From Schaalia dentiphila ATCC 17982 (GTDB taxonomy: Bacteria > Actinomycetota > Actinomycetes > Actinomycetales > Actinomycetaceae): a stretch of DNA of 64,000 nt. How positions within the stretch are numbered: the stretch's first letter is position 1; every line of letters starts with the position of its first letter. Below the pieces are notes generated by a model. The model was given only the letters and a program-made list of their open reading frames with translations. It ran no database searches and was not told the DNA's origin. Positions 34,034 through 43,379 of the stretch are shown here, piece by piece. The stretch spans positions 30,527-94,526 of the forward strand of contig NZ_DS264586.1 in NCBI RefSeq assembly GCF_000154225.1. The letters are read 5' to 3'. The position numbers and the translations under genes are program-made.

Positions 34034-35776
34034 TCAGTGGCGGCCGACAAACCACTCGCGCAGCAGGGCGATGCGGGCCTCGATCTGCTCGGTCGTGGCC
34101 TGGGCAACCTCGGGGCCGCCGCAGCGCGAACGCAGGCGCGAGTGAATGGTCGCGTGGGTCTCGCCGGAGCGGCGTGACCACGTGGAGACCAGGTGCTGAA
34201 GCTCCTTGCGCTTGGCGGCACGCAGCTTGTGGGCGGGGATGCCGGCATTCTCTTCGCGCATCTTCTGCGCGGCGCGGGTCTTCTTCTGCGCGGCAACCTG
34301 GTCAGCCTGGCGAGCGCGCAGCAGGGTCGTCACCTGGTCGGCGTCCAGCAGGCCCGGAATACCCAGGTATTCCTGCTCTTCCTCGGAGCCTACTTCGGCG
34401 CCGGCACCCCATGCAGCACCGTCGAAGAGGACCCCGTCGAACTCGGCGTCCGCGCCCAGGACCTCGAACTGGGAGAGCAGGTCGGAGGAAGCTTTCTCCT
34501 CGCGGTTCGCGGCCGCGACAAGCGCGTCCTCAGGATTCCACATGTCGTCTTCGCTGGCCTCGTCGCGCTTGGGGCGATCCAGCGCATGGTCGCGCTCAAC
34601 CTCCATGCCGCCGGCGAGCGTCAGCAGGGGCACAACGGAAGGGATGAAGACGGTGGCCGTCTCGCCGCGACGACGGGCTCGTACGTAGCGGCCGATAGCC
34701 TGAGCGAAGAACAGCGGCGTGGAGGCGTTGGTCGCGTAGACGCCGACCGCGAGGCGGGGCACGTCAACGCCCTCGGACACCATGCGCACGGCGACCATCC
34801 ACTTGTCGGTGGAGTCGGCGAACTCGGAGATGCGGTCGGAGGCATCCGCGTCGTCGGACAGGACGATCGTGGGGGCCTTGCCGGTGATCAGGCGCAGGTG
34901 GCGGGCGTAGGCGCGTGCGTGCTCCTGGTTGGAGGCGATGACAAGGCCGCCCGCGTCGGGCACGGCGCGGCGCACCTCTTCGAGGCGCATATCGGCGGCG
35001 CGCAGGACGGCGGGAATCCACTCGCCCTTGGGATCCAGCGCGGTGCGCCAGGCCTGCTTCATCATGTCCTTGGTGAGAGGCTCACCCAGGCGGGCGCTCA
35101 CCTCGTCGCCCGCGCTGGTGCGCCAGGCCATCTGCCCCGAGTAGGACATGAACAGGACGGGACGAACGACGCCATCCTTGAGGGCGTCGCCGTAGCCGTA
35201 GGTGTAGTCGGCGCGCGAGCGTCGGATGCCCTCCTCGTCCTCCTCGTAGGTGACGAAGGGAATCGGAGAGGTATCGGAGCGGAAGGGCGTACCCGTCAGT
35301 GCCAGGCGTCGCGTCGCGTCCGTGAAGGCCTCGCGCACGCCATCGCCCCACGACAGGGAGTCGCCGGCGTGGTGGATTTCGTCGAGGATGACGAGGGTAC
35401 GGTAGGCACGGGTGCGCGCCGCGTGAACGGCCGGGTTGGAGCCAATCTGCGCGTAGGTGACAGCCACGCCATCAAAGTGCGAGCCGGCCACGCCCTGCGA
35501 GTTCGTAAAATCGGGGTCGATGTGGATGCCGAAGCGCGCGGCGCTCGAGGCCCACTGTCCCTTGAGGTGCTCGGTGGGGCACACGACGGTGAGCTTGTCG
35601 ACGATGCCGCGGGCGATCAGCTCGGTCGCAAGCGTCAGGGCGAATGTCGTCTTACCTGCGCCCGGCGTTGCGACAGCCAGGAAGTCACGCGGGGACGTCG
35701 CCATGTAGCGATCCAGGGCAGCAGCCTGCCAGGCGCGCAGCCTGCCAACGGGTGCGCGCCGGGTCGTCTCGCTCAC
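34034..35776 (-). CDS. Superfamily 2 DEAD/DEAH-type helicase
   Basis: A 580-residue helicase of the actinobacterial type found beside DUF3039. RAWQAAALDRYMATSPRD and ATPGAGKTTFAL (residues 36-47) give the Q-like motif and motif I; VILDEIHHAGDS is motif II; LALTGTPFRSD is motif III; VSEGVDVPRLAV and QAIGRYVRARR are motifs V and VI. The C-terminal ~150 residues are charged, with a helical RAAQKMREENAGIPAHKLR segment. It overlaps the upstream DUF3039 gene by 4 bp. Substrate is unknown. Confidence 0.88.
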   Translation of the reverse strand: MSETTRRAPVGRLRAWQAAALDRYMATSPRDFLAVATPGAGKTTFALTLATELIARGIVDKLTVVCPTEHLKGQWASSAARFGIHIDPDFTNSQGVAGSHFDGVAVTYAQIGSNPAVHAARTRAYRTLVILDEIHHAGDSLSWGDGVREAFTDATRRLALTGTPFRSDTSPIPFVTYEEDEEGIRRSRADYTYGYGDALKDGVVRPVLFMSYSGQMAWRTSAGDEVSARLGEPLTKDMMKQAWRTALDPKGEWIPAVLRAADMRLEEVRRAVPDAGGLVIASNQEHARAYARHLRLITGKAPTIVLSDDADASDRISEFADSTDKWMVAVRMVSEGVDVPRLAVGVYATNASTPLFFAQAIGRYVRARRRGETATVFIPSVVPLLTLAGGMEVERDHALDRPKRDEASEDDMWNPEDALVAAANREEKASSDLLSQFEVLGADAEFDGVLFDGAAWGAGAEVGSEEEQEYLGIPGLLDADQVTTLLRARQADQVAAQKKTRAAQKMREENAGIPAHKLRAAKRKELQHLVSTWSRRSGETHATIHSRLRSRCGGPEVAQATTEQIEARIALLREWFVGRH

Positions 35777-36114
35777 TTGTCGGAGCCCTTTCCGCCGTCG
35801 GAGAAGGGCCAGTTACGCCCGTTCTTTCCCATTGAGTCACGCAGCTCCTTACAGGTGGGACACACCGGGTACTGCGAGGCGTCGCGGGTGGGAATCCACA
35901 CCTTGCCGCACAGGGCAACGACGGGCTGCCCCGTCACCATGGACGAGTTCGCCTTGTCCTTGCGCACGAAGTGGGCGAAGCGGTCGCCGTCCCCGCCGGT
36001 GCGCTCCTTGCGGGTCTCAGTACGCTCCAGCAGGCCGGTCGAGGACGCGGTGGAGGGACCGGAGGGCGCGGAGGGACCGGTGGGTTCGTCGAGGGCATTA
36101 CGCATGGGGTCCAT
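35773..36114 (-). CDS. DUF3039 domain protein
   Basis: A 113-residue protein with the DUF3039 core DGDRFAHFVRKDKANSSMVTG, then VVALCGKVWIPTRD and YPVCPTCKELRD. The three cysteines suggest a metal site. Widely conserved in actinobacteria and usually coupled, as here, to the SF2 helicase gene. Function not known. Confidence 0.87.
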   Translation of the reverse strand: MDPMRNALDEPTGPSAPSGPSTASSTGLLERTETRKERTGGDGDRFAHFVRKDKANSSMVTGQPVVALCGKVWIPTRDASQYPVCPTCKELRDSMGKNGRNWPFSDGGKGSDK

Positions 36115-36187
36115 TGTACGTGCCGAGGTGTGCTTCCAACGGGTGGCACGCGTGCGCCGGGAGCGAAGAAGCGACGCTCACAATAAG

Positions 36188-36217
36188 GCCCCGGCCTCGC
36201 ATTGACGAGGCCGGGGC
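36188..36217. terminator. Terminator palindrome downstream of nagB
   Basis: GCCCCGGCCTCG and CGAGGCCGGGGC form a perfect 12-bp stem with a 6-nt loop 22 bp past the nagB stop. Same stem family as at 19902 and 33948. Confidence 0.75.
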
Positions 36218-36239
36218 GAAGTCGGGTGGGGAACCTATC

Positions 36240-37013
36240 TCACAGGTGTTCCTTCTCCCAGACCTCCCTGTAGAAGTCTGCGAGCTCGAGCTTGGAGGCG
36301 GCGGCCTCGTCGAGGAGCACGGTGACGTCGGGGTGGTGCTGGAGGATGGACGCGGGCCAGCGCTGGGTGACGCCACCCTCGATCATGGCCTTGACCGCGT
36401 CGGCCTTGCCTTCACCCGTGGCGATGAAGATGTGGGCGCGCGAGTCCATGATCGTGCCCAGGCCCTGCGTCACGCAGTGCGTGGGGACCTGGTCGATGTC
36501 GCCATCGAAGAAGCGGGCGTTGTCGCGGCGGGTCTGCTCGGTCAGGACGCCCACGTGGGTGCGCGACGCAAGGGTGCCGCCGGGCTCATTGAAGCCGATG
36601 TGGCCATCAGAGCCGATGCCGAGGACCTGAATGTCGATGCCGCCGTCGGCCTTGATGGCCTCGTCGTAGGCGGCAGCGCCGGCCTCAAGGTCATCGCACC
36701 AGCCGTCGGGTCCGTGTGCCGCACCCTCGGGCATGTCGACGAGGTCGACGAGGTTGCGGTGGATGAAGTTCGCGTAGCCCTCGTAGTGGTCGCGGGGCAG
36801 GCCCACATACTCGTCGAGGTTGTAGGAACGAACCTGGGCAAAGGAGATCTGACCGGCCTCGTAGCGGCGCACGAGCTCTGCGTAGAGCTTGAGCGGCGAG
36901 GAGCCGGTGGCCAGGCCGAGCACGAAGTTCGGCTTGGCGCGGTACACCTCGAGGATGCGGTCCGCTGCGAGGGATGCGATCTGATCTTCGTCGTTGAAAA
37001 TTCCAATTCTCAT
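36240..37013 (-). CDS. nagB: Glucosamine-6-phosphate deaminase
   Basis: Converts glucosamine-6-phosphate to fructose-6-phosphate and ammonia. The 257-residue sequence shows GLATGSSPLKLYAEL, YNLDEYVGLPRDHYEGY with the catalytic Asp, GIGSDGHIGFNEPGG with the active-site Asp and His, and a late AKAMIEGGVTQRWPAS-like segment (read as VKAMIEGGVTQRWPAS). It is the last gene of the leftward operon after cutC, 75 bp downstream, supplying the final step from an amino sugar into glycolysis. Recurrent palindromic terminator follows. Confidence 0.95.
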   Translation of the reverse strand: MRIGIFNDEDQIASLAADRILEVYRAKPNFVLGLATGSSPLKLYAELVRRYEAGQISFAQVRSYNLDEYVGLPRDHYEGYANFIHRNLVDLVDMPEGAAHGPDGWCDDLEAGAAAYDEAIKADGGIDIQVLGIGSDGHIGFNEPGGTLASRTHVGVLTEQTRRDNARFFDGDIDQVPTHCVTQGLGTIMDSRAHIFIATGEGKADAVKAMIEGGVTQRWPASILQHHPDVTVLLDEAAASKLELADFYREVWEKEHL

Positions 37014-37088
37014 GTGTTTAACCTTACACGGCTGACGTCGATTTGTCAGACGAATCGACGAAGATTTTTGGGAAACGTGTGAGCTGGG

Positions 37089-37769
37089 TTATCCGTGCAG
37101 GGCAGCGACGATTCGCTCGACCTCCGCCTGATCGGTTCCTGAGGTTCCGGGGGCGCGCATGTGGACCTCGCGTGCTCCCGAGGCAGCCACGACCTCGGCG
37201 ACGTTATGAGCGCGCAGGCCACCCGACACCAGGATGATGATGTCGTCTCCCCCGCGCTCGACGAGACGGGCGAGGGCGTCCGGCTGCGCGACGGCCGGAT
37301 CTCCACCCGTCGTCAGCACACGGTCGTAACCGAGTTCCATGAGAACGTCGAGACCGCGATCCTGATCCGCAACCTGGTCGAATCCACGGTGGAAGGTCAG
37401 CGGCGCGTCCTCGGCTGTGTCCCGCAGGCGCGCGGCCGCGTTCACGTCGATCTGCCCGTCGCGGGTAATGACGCCAACGACGAAGCCGAGGCGCACGTCC
37501 GATCCACGACCGATCGACGAGAGGGTCATGATATCGGAGGCGATGCGATCGACCTCTTCGCGCGTATGCACGAAGTCCCCGGGGCGCGGGCGCACGAGCA
37601 CCTGAACGCCACCAGCGGGCGCCACCTCAAGGGCGGCGGCCACCTCGTCGAATGCGGGGGTCAGGCCGCCGCACGATAGGTCGGTGCAGATCTCGATGCG
37701 ATCCGCTCCCCCGTCGCGCGCGCGGCGCACGCCCACGGCATCTTCCACGCAAATCTCTACAGTCGTCAC
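37089..37769 (-). CDS. cutC: CutC family protein (copper homeostasis CutC)
   Basis: A TIM-barrel protein of about 226 residues. EICVEDAVGVRRARDGGADRIE... is split here into its landmarks: EICVED, GADRIEICTDLSCGGLTP, VLVRPRPGDFVH, LTFHRGFDQV, LTTGGDPAV and VSGGLRAHNV. These are typical for CutC. The GTG at 37769 has AGAGGTGG upstream and overlaps the kinase stop by 4 bp. Copper links of the family are disputed, and the sugar-catabolic context suggests a different substrate, possibly a sugar derivative; that is inference. Confidence 0.88.
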   Translation of the reverse strand: MTTVEICVEDAVGVRRARDGGADRIEICTDLSCGGLTPAFDEVAAALEVAPAGGVQVLVRPRPGDFVHTREEVDRIASDIMTLSSIGRGSDVRLGFVVGVITRDGQIDVNAAARLRDTAEDAPLTFHRGFDQVADQDRGLDVLMELGYDRVLTTGGDPAVAQPDALARLVERGGDDIIILVSGGLRAHNVAEVVAASGAREVHMRAPGTSGTDQAEVERIVAALHG

Positions 37770-38698
37770 GGCTGCCACCTCTCGTAGCACGTCGAGCCGC
37801 CCACGCGGGCAGCGAGGATCGCGGCGCCCCAGCGACCACCCGCACCCCCGAGGGATGCGCGGACGATCTCGGGAGCGTCACGGAATGTCAGCATCGAAGC
37901 GAATTCCTCGCGCAGCGGCGCCAGCAGGTTCTCGCCCGCGTGCGACAGGCCGCCGCCGATGATGATGCGCTCAACGTCGACGGTGAGCGTCATGTGGGTG
38001 AGAGATAGCGCGAGTGCACGAACCGCGGTGTCCCATACCTCGGTCGCGACCGGGTCGGTACCGATGCCGGCCTCGACGGCCTTCGCACCGATGTCCTCTC
38101 CGGTCGCCTGCTCGTAGCGTCGGGCGATGCCCTTCGCCGAGGCGTAGACCTCCAGGCACCCACGCGACCCACAACGGCAGGACTCACCACCGGGGAAAAC
38201 GGGCGCGTGCCCGACTTCACCGGCGCTAAACGTCGCACCACTCCACAGGTTGTCACCGAGCATGAGGGCCACAGAGATGCCGGTACCGATGGGCATCATG
38301 AGGAAGGAGGAAGCCCCTCGGCCCGCGCCGAGGAGTCCCTCAGCCAGGCCGGCGGCGCGCCCGTCGTGCATGAGTGCGGCGGGTACGCCCGTGGCGTCCT
38401 CGACCGCGCGGGCCAGCTGGACGCCGCGCAGCTCGAGGTTCGCCGCGTACACGACGGTCCCGCTTTCCTCATCGACGAGGCCGGGGCAGATCAGGCCGAA
38501 ACCGACCAGTCCCGGATAGTCGCTCGCGAGTCGCGCGCCGATTCGTCCCACCTGAGTGGCCACGGCCTCGCGGTCCGTCGGCTCGTTTCCCTGAGTGAGG
38601 ATCGCGCCCGCCTCATCGACGATCATCCACTTGATGGATGTGCCTCCGATGTCGATGCCCGCAAATACCGGGCCCTCGGAATCCTTGACGGCGCTCAT
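37766..38698 (-). CDS. ROK-family sugar kinase
   Basis: A 310-residue ATP-dependent kinase of the ROK family, likely acting on glucose, GlcNAc or a related amino sugar. GIDIGGTSIKWMIVD gives the phosphate 1 motif, MPIGTGISVAL the phosphate 2 motif, GEVGHAPV the catalytic-site region and CRCGSRGCLEVYAS the ROK zinc motif. No DNA-binding domain is present, unlike the regulator two genes away. Start overlaps the M81 stop by 4 bp and its stop overlaps cutC, so it is coupled within the operon. With NagB it would provide phosphorylation before deamination. Confidence 0.9.
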   Translation of the reverse strand: MSAVKDSEGPVFAGIDIGGTSIKWMIVDEAGAILTQGNEPTDREAVATQVGRIGARLASDYPGLVGFGLICPGLVDEESGTVVYAANLELRGVQLARAVEDATGVPAALMHDGRAAGLAEGLLGAGRGASSFLMMPIGTGISVALMLGDNLWSGATFSAGEVGHAPVFPGGESCRCGSRGCLEVYASAKGIARRYEQATGEDIGAKAVEAGIGTDPVATEVWDTAVRALALSLTHMTLTVDVERIIIGGGLSHAGENLLAPLREEFASMLTFRDAPEIVRASLGGAGGRWGAAILAARVGGSTCYERWQP

Positions 38699-40152
38699 GG
38701 TACGACGACCTGAGCATGCAGATCGGGATCTGCCATATCCGGATCGAAGGGGAACATCGGGCGCTCAATCTTGTGGTGACCGAGGCGGATGAGGTCCTGA
38801 TCGACTCCACCGGGGGTCAGCGCCATGAGCCAGCCCTTCTGGGTCTCGTACAGGTCGGGCTCCAGGTAACCGATCTTGACGACGACGACGTCGGCGGTGG
38901 TGATATCCACGCCGAGCAGCTCGAACTGGCTGTACATCGTGTACTGATTGCGGTTCGTGGTGATGATGAAGCGCAGGCCGCCCGTGCGCAGCAGCGCGGT
39001 GTGGCCGCCCATCGGGTCGTCGGCGAGGGCCTCGACCGTGGCGTGGACGTTCAGCGGGCCAGGCTCGCGGGTGTCAATGTGTCCACCGACCTCGAGGTCG
39101 ACCTCGGCGCCGACACCAGCCTCCCACGCAACGGCGGCCGCGGCGGGATCGATGATCGAGGCGTAGATGACGTCGAGCGTCGCCTCCTGGACGGGCTTCC
39201 ACGCGAGCAGGGCCGCGAGCGCGACCGTCACGTCGTCGGCGCCGCCGGCACCCGGGTTGTCGCCGGAGTCGGAGATGAAGAAGGGCTTGGGGCCCTCCTC
39301 GGCGGCTGCCAGGCACTCTTCCATGGAGGCAACGGGGGCCACAAACTCGAAGCGGTCGTGCACGTCCCAGAAGTACTGGCCGATGCGCTCGGCCTGTTCC
39401 TTGACGAGCTCCGCGTCGTCACCCGTGACGACGACAGCGCCCTTGCAGCGCGGCTGGTCGGCCCACGCGAAGCCGATCCAGATCGCGGCGTCCAGGATGC
39501 CGTCCATCGCTTCGATGGGGTCGATCATCTTGTAGAGGGATTTGGCGGGTTCGATGCGGGTCGAGGTCTTCTCGCCCGGGAGCAGGACGGGGACGTGGAC
39601 GAGGGCCTTGACGGGCTTGGGCTGGCCGTTGAGGAGGCGCATGCCCAGGTTGTAGGCGGCGCGACGGCGCGACTCGAGAGCGTCCTCGTGGGGTGCGAGG
39701 CGGTAGCAGGTGAGGATGTCGCAGCCGTCGAAGAGGTCCTGGGAGACGTTTCCGTGCAGGTCCATCGAGGCGCTGACCATGGGATCGGGGCCGATGACGC
39801 CGCGGATGGCGTTGATGAGGTCGCCCTCGGCGTCGTCCATGCCCTGGACGCTCATGGCGCCGTGGATGTCGAAGAAGAGGCCGTCGAGGGGGCCGGCGGC
39901 CGCGAGGCCCTCAAGGATCTCAGCCTTCCAGGCGTCGTAGGCGCCACGCTCGACGACACCGCCGGGCAGGGCGCGCGAGTGCAGGACGGGGATCCACTCG
40001 ATCTGGGTGGCCCAGTCCTCGTCGCGCCAGTAGAAGCGGTCCATCAGTTCCTCGCCGCGGGTGACGATGAAGTCGTCGGCGGTCGAGATGTAGGGGGTGA
40101 ACGTCGAGGATTCGATGTGGATGCCGGCAACCGCGATGCGGGGCTTGGTCAT
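38695..40152 (-). CDS. M81-family metallopeptidase (MlrC-like)
   Basis: A 485-residue zinc peptidase-like protein of family M81 (DUF1485/MlrC; microcystinase C is the known member). RIAVAGIHIESSTFTPY at the N-terminus, FDIHGAMSVQGMDDAEG with metal ligands, ASMDLHGNVSQDLFDGCD, SDSGDNPGAGGADDVT and TTNRNQYTMYSQF are the family hallmarks. It overlaps both its neighbours by 4 bp. The gene pairs with a peptide ABC importer across the promoter region, suggesting intracellular cleavage of an imported peptide-like or amide-linked compound. Confidence 0.9.
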   Translation of the reverse strand: MTKPRIAVAGIHIESSTFTPYISTADDFIVTRGEELMDRFYWRDEDWATQIEWIPVLHSRALPGGVVERGAYDAWKAEILEGLAAAGPLDGLFFDIHGAMSVQGMDDAEGDLINAIRGVIGPDPMVSASMDLHGNVSQDLFDGCDILTCYRLAPHEDALESRRRAAYNLGMRLLNGQPKPVKALVHVPVLLPGEKTSTRIEPAKSLYKMIDPIEAMDGILDAAIWIGFAWADQPRCKGAVVVTGDDAELVKEQAERIGQYFWDVHDRFEFVAPVASMEECLAAAEEGPKPFFISDSGDNPGAGGADDVTVALAALLAWKPVQEATLDVIYASIIDPAAAAVAWEAGVGAEVDLEVGGHIDTREPGPLNVHATVEALADDPMGGHTALLRTGGLRFIITTNRNQYTMYSQFELLGVDITTADVVVVKIGYLEPDLYETQKGWLMALTPGGVDQDLIRLGHHKIERPMFPFDPDMADPDLHAQVVVP

Positions 40153-41297
40153 GAGCGATTCTCCTTTGAGATCTTCGAGGGGGTAAGTGTCGAGAGTCCC
40201 CAGAGCGCCGCTTCGCGCCCTGATCGAGACGATTCGATCACGAGGTGTTCCATGATCGAGGGGAGGCAGGATTGGTGGAGTGCGGCGCGCACTCCGGCGG
40301 TGAAGGCGTCGACGGCGGAGAGTGCTCCACCGACGATGACTCCCTGGGGTGCCAGGAAGGAGACGAGGTGGGCGACGCAGTGGCCCAGGAGGGTGCCCGC
40401 CTGGCGTATGGCCGTCGCAACTTCGGGGATACCGTCGCGTGCTGCGGCCAGAAGCTGTGCGTTGTTCTCATAGACGAGGCCTGCTGCGGCCAGGTCTGCT
40501 CGGATCGAGTCGGCGGACGCGATCGTTTCGAGGCATCCGACGTTGCCGCACTTGCAGGGGCGGCCCGCGGCGGCCTCGACGGGGATGTGCGAGATATCCC
40601 CGGCCAGTCCGCCCTGCCCCACCTGCGGCACGCCATCGACGAGGTAGGCGCCGCCGATGGCGGAGCCAGCCTTGACATAGATAAGCGTATCGATGGGGGT
40701 CACACCCTGAAGTCGACGGCGGTAGACGGATTCGCCGATGGCTCCCGCGCGCGCGTCGTTCTCAATGAGGGCGGGCAGGCCGCACTGCTCGGTGACGGCC
40801 TCGGCGACATTGATGCCGTCCCACCCGGGCATACGGGCGGGGCGGATCACGCGAGAGCGCTCCGCGTCCACGGGACCGGGGACCGCCAGGGCAATGCCAC
40901 CGACCCGCACGCCGGCAGATTCTTCCTGGCGGGACACCTCGTCTATGACAGCGTCGAGCACCGCCTGGGGGCCTTCCGCAATGTCGATAAGGAGGCTCGA
41001 TGCCTGCCCGACTCCGCGGGTGGGGTCCGTCAGGGCAATGAGGCCGTGGTGGGCTCCCAGCTCGACGAGGGCGAGTGCTCCGGCGCCGTCGGAGGTGACA
41101 AGGCGGCGTGCGCGCCGCCCACCCGTGGAAACAGAGTGCTCCGCTTCCGCGATGACCCCGGCTTCGACGAGGCGAGACACAGCGGCCGACACCGTTGATG
41201 GTGCGAGGCCCGTTTGCTTGACAATCGCGGGCCTGGTGTCCGCTTGACCGGACCCAATCAGCGTAAGGACGGTCTCGTCGACATCGTGCGTGGCCAT
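40149..41297 (-). CDS. ROK-family transcriptional regulator
   Basis: A 382-residue NagC/XylR-type regulator. N-terminal winged helix: RPAIVKQTGLAPSTVSAAVS then RLVEAGVIAEAE. C-terminal ROK domain: LVELGAHHGLIAL, VPGPVDAERSRVI, ENDARAGAIGE and the zinc motif CKCGNVGCLET. It is the first gene of the leftward operon (overlap 4 bp with M81) and divergent from the ABC transporter, so it probably controls both through the 249-bp region, binding a sugar or sugar phosphate as inducer. Confidence 0.92.
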   Translation of the reverse strand: MATHDVDETVLTLIGSGQADTRPAIVKQTGLAPSTVSAAVSRLVEAGVIAEAEHSVSTGGRRARRLVTSDGAGALALVELGAHHGLIALTDPTRGVGQASSLLIDIAEGPQAVLDAVIDEVSRQEESAGVRVGGIALAVPGPVDAERSRVIRPARMPGWDGINVAEAVTEQCGLPALIENDARAGAIGESVYRRRLQGVTPIDTLIYVKAGSAIGGAYLVDGVPQVGQGGLAGDISHIPVEAAAGRPCKCGNVGCLETIASADSIRADLAAAGLVYENNAQLLAAARDGIPEVATAIRQAGTLLGHCVAHLVSFLAPQGVIVGGALSAVDAFTAGVRAALHQSCLPSIMEHLVIESSRSGREAALWGLSTLTPSKISKENRS

Positions 41298-41318
41298 GAC
41301 ACCTCCTCTAAGTACGCA

Positions 41319-41499
41319 TGCAGTAACTACAACGTTACACTGCGCTCATCGTTGAGAACATGATTCATTATGCCCCACCGAAGAAAGTCTGACACTTCTT
41401 TCGTCGAAATATCTTGTTATTTTTTCGTAACATTCCACATTTTGCCCAAAGTGGCAACATTCGCCGACAAACTGTCATATGATGAACGTCATCTGACAG
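41319..41499. promoter_or_regulatory. Candidate operators in the divergent ROK/ABC promoter region
   Basis: Two dyads are seen. One, at 41320-41342, has GCAGTAAC and GTTACACTGC around a TACAAC centre and lies ~25 bp before the regulator gene. The other, at 41472-41498, has CTGTCA and TGACAG arms around GATGAACGTCATC, itself a small dyad, upstream of the binding-protein gene. The AT-rich stretch between them (41360-41460) would hold both promoters. Assignment to the ROK regulator is a guess from position. Confidence 0.4.
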
Positions 41500-41546
41500 G
41501 GTTGTCATCCGTCAGTGTCCCCGATCAACGTTGATTTGGAGCAGTC

Positions 41547-43358
41547 ATGAACCTTAGAAAGAAGCGGTGGATGGTCACCGGCGCGGCCCTCGCAATGGTC
41601 GCCTCCCTGGGCCTGTCCGCCTGTGGTGGTAGCAGCAGTAGCGGCGGCGGCCAGGCAGCCAACTCGGAAACCGGAAAGAACGAGGTCACGATGGCCTCGC
41701 GTACCCCCAACTGGATCTTCCCGATCTCCGCAAAGGGCTACACACAGGGCGAAAACGGCCAGTTCATCCAGGCGATGTACCGCCCGCTCTTCGCCTACAA
41801 GTCCACCTCTGAAACCCCCTACAAGATCAACCTCCCCAAGTCCCTGGGCACCGTTCCCGAGGTCTCTGAGGACGGCCTGACCTACACCATCAAGCTGCGC
41901 GACGACGCCAAGTGGTCCGACGGCACGCCCGTCACCACCCGCGACATCGAGTTCTGGTGGAACCTCGTCACCAACAACAAGGACGAATGGGCCTCGTACA
42001 AGAAGGGCTTCTTCCCCGACGGTGCCGATCTGAAGATCATCGACGAGCACACGTTCTCGATCACCACCGAGACCAAGTTCGCCCCCGCCTGGTTCATTGA
42101 CAACCAGATCAACAAGGTCGCTCTACTCCCCCAGCACGCCTGGGACAAGACCAGCGCCGACGAGGCCGTCTCCGACCTCGACCGCACCCCCGAGGGCGCC
42201 CAGAAGGTCTTCGCCTACCTGCAGGGCGAGGCCAAGAACCTGTCCTCCTACGCCACCAACCCGCTGTGGCAGACGGTGAACGGCCCCTGGAAGCTCGCGG
42301 AGTTCACCCCCGACCAGGGCCTCAAGCTCGTCCCCAACGAGAACTACTGGGGCGAGGACAAGCCCAAGATCGACGCGCTGATCTACAAGGCGTTCACAGG
42401 TGACGACGCTGAGTTCAACTCCGTGCGTTCGGGCGCCATCGACTTCGGCTACATTCCGGCCGCGCAGTACAACCAGCGCAAGGCCGTCGAGGACAAGGGC
42501 TACAACGTCTTCCTGTGGCCCGGCAACTCCATCACCTACCTGGCCCTGAACTTCCACGAGAAGGCCCCCGGCTCGAAGTTCATCAACCAGAAGTACATCC
42601 GCCAGGCGATGCAGCAGCTGATCGACCAGCCGACCCTGTCTGAGAAGATCTGGTCCGGCACCGCCTCCCCGACCTGTGGCCCCGTCCCGATGCCCGCTGA
42701 GAAGACCGGCACCACCGAGGGCTGCGTCTACAAGTTCGATCCGGATGCCGCCAAGAAGCTCCTCGAGGACCACGGCTGGAAGGTCGTGCCCGACGGTGAA
42801 ACCACCTGCGAGAACCCCGGCACCGGCGCCAACCAGTGTGGCGAGGGTATCAACGCCGGCGACAAGCTGAACTTCAAGCTCATCTCCCAGTCGGGCTTCG
42901 TCTCCACGCACCAGATGTTCGAGGAGATCATCTCCCAGTTCGGCAAGCTCGGCATCAAGATCGACATGAACGAGGTCCCCGACTCGGTCGGCGCCTCGCA
43001 GGCATGTGACGACGAGACCCCCTGCACCTGGGACATGTCCTTCTTCGGATCCCAGACCTCGTGGGGCTTCCCGATCTACGCGTCCGGCGAGCGCCTCTTC
43101 GCCTCTGACGCTCCCGTCAACCTCGGCCAGTACAAGAACCCCGAGGCTGACAAGCTCATCGAAGAGTCGACCCGCTCCTCCGAGCCCAACGCTCTCCAGG
43201 CATACAACGACTACCTCGCGGAGGACCTCCCCGTTCTGTGGATGCCCAACCCGTACTACCAGATCACCGCGGTGAAGAAGACGCTCGACCTGGGCGAACT
43301 CGACGCCACCGGCGACACCTGGCCCGAGGATTGGTCGTGGTCGACCGAAGGTAAGTAA
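41547..43358 (+). CDS. ABC importer substrate-binding lipoprotein, family 5
   Basis: A 603-residue solute-binding protein of the peptide/nickel/oligosaccharide class. The signal peptide ends with the lipobox LGLSAC, then a Gly/Ser linker. The mature part has the SBP_bac_5 layout: RTPNWIFPISAKGY, VSEDGLTYTIKLRDDAKWSDG (split by the family hallmark KLRDDAKWSDG), and VDVP-like late segments, with four additional Cys in the C-terminal half (CGPVP, GCVYKF, CENPG, ACDDETPCTW). GGAG precedes the ATG. First gene of the rightward transporter operon. Confidence 0.92.
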   Translation: MNLRKKRWMVTGAALAMVASLGLSACGGSSSSGGGQAANSETGKNEVTMASRTPNWIFPISAKGYTQGENGQFIQAMYRPLFAYKSTSETPYKINLPKSLGTVPEVSEDGLTYTIKLRDDAKWSDGTPVTTRDIEFWWNLVTNNKDEWASYKKGFFPDGADLKIIDEHTFSITTETKFAPAWFIDNQINKVALLPQHAWDKTSADEAVSDLDRTPEGAQKVFAYLQGEAKNLSSYATNPLWQTVNGPWKLAEFTPDQGLKLVPNENYWGEDKPKIDALIYKAFTGDDAEFNSVRSGAIDFGYIPAAQYNQRKAVEDKGYNVFLWPGNSITYLALNFHEKAPGSKFINQKYIRQAMQQLIDQPTLSEKIWSGTASPTCGPVPMPAEKTGTTEGCVYKFDPDAAKKLLEDHGWKVVPDGETTCENPGTGANQCGEGINAGDKLNFKLISQSGFVSTHQMFEEIISQFGKLGIKIDMNEVPDSVGASQACDDETPCTWDMSFFGSQTSWGFPIYASGERLFASDAPVNLGQYKNPEADKLIEESTRSSEPNALQAYNDYLAEDLPVLWMPNPYYQITAVKKTLDLGELDATGDTWPEDWSWSTEGK

Positions 43359-43379
43359 ACCTTCGCCTTGACGCCTCAC

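Noticed and set aside
34193..36205. 670-codon plus-strand frame opposite helicase and DUF3039
   Set aside because: Spans two clear minus-strand genes and has no recognisable protein features.
38478..38494. GACGAGGCCGGGGC motif as another copy of the recurrent palindrome
   Set aside because: It lies inside the ROK kinase coding sequence with no complementary arm; it follows from the local codons.
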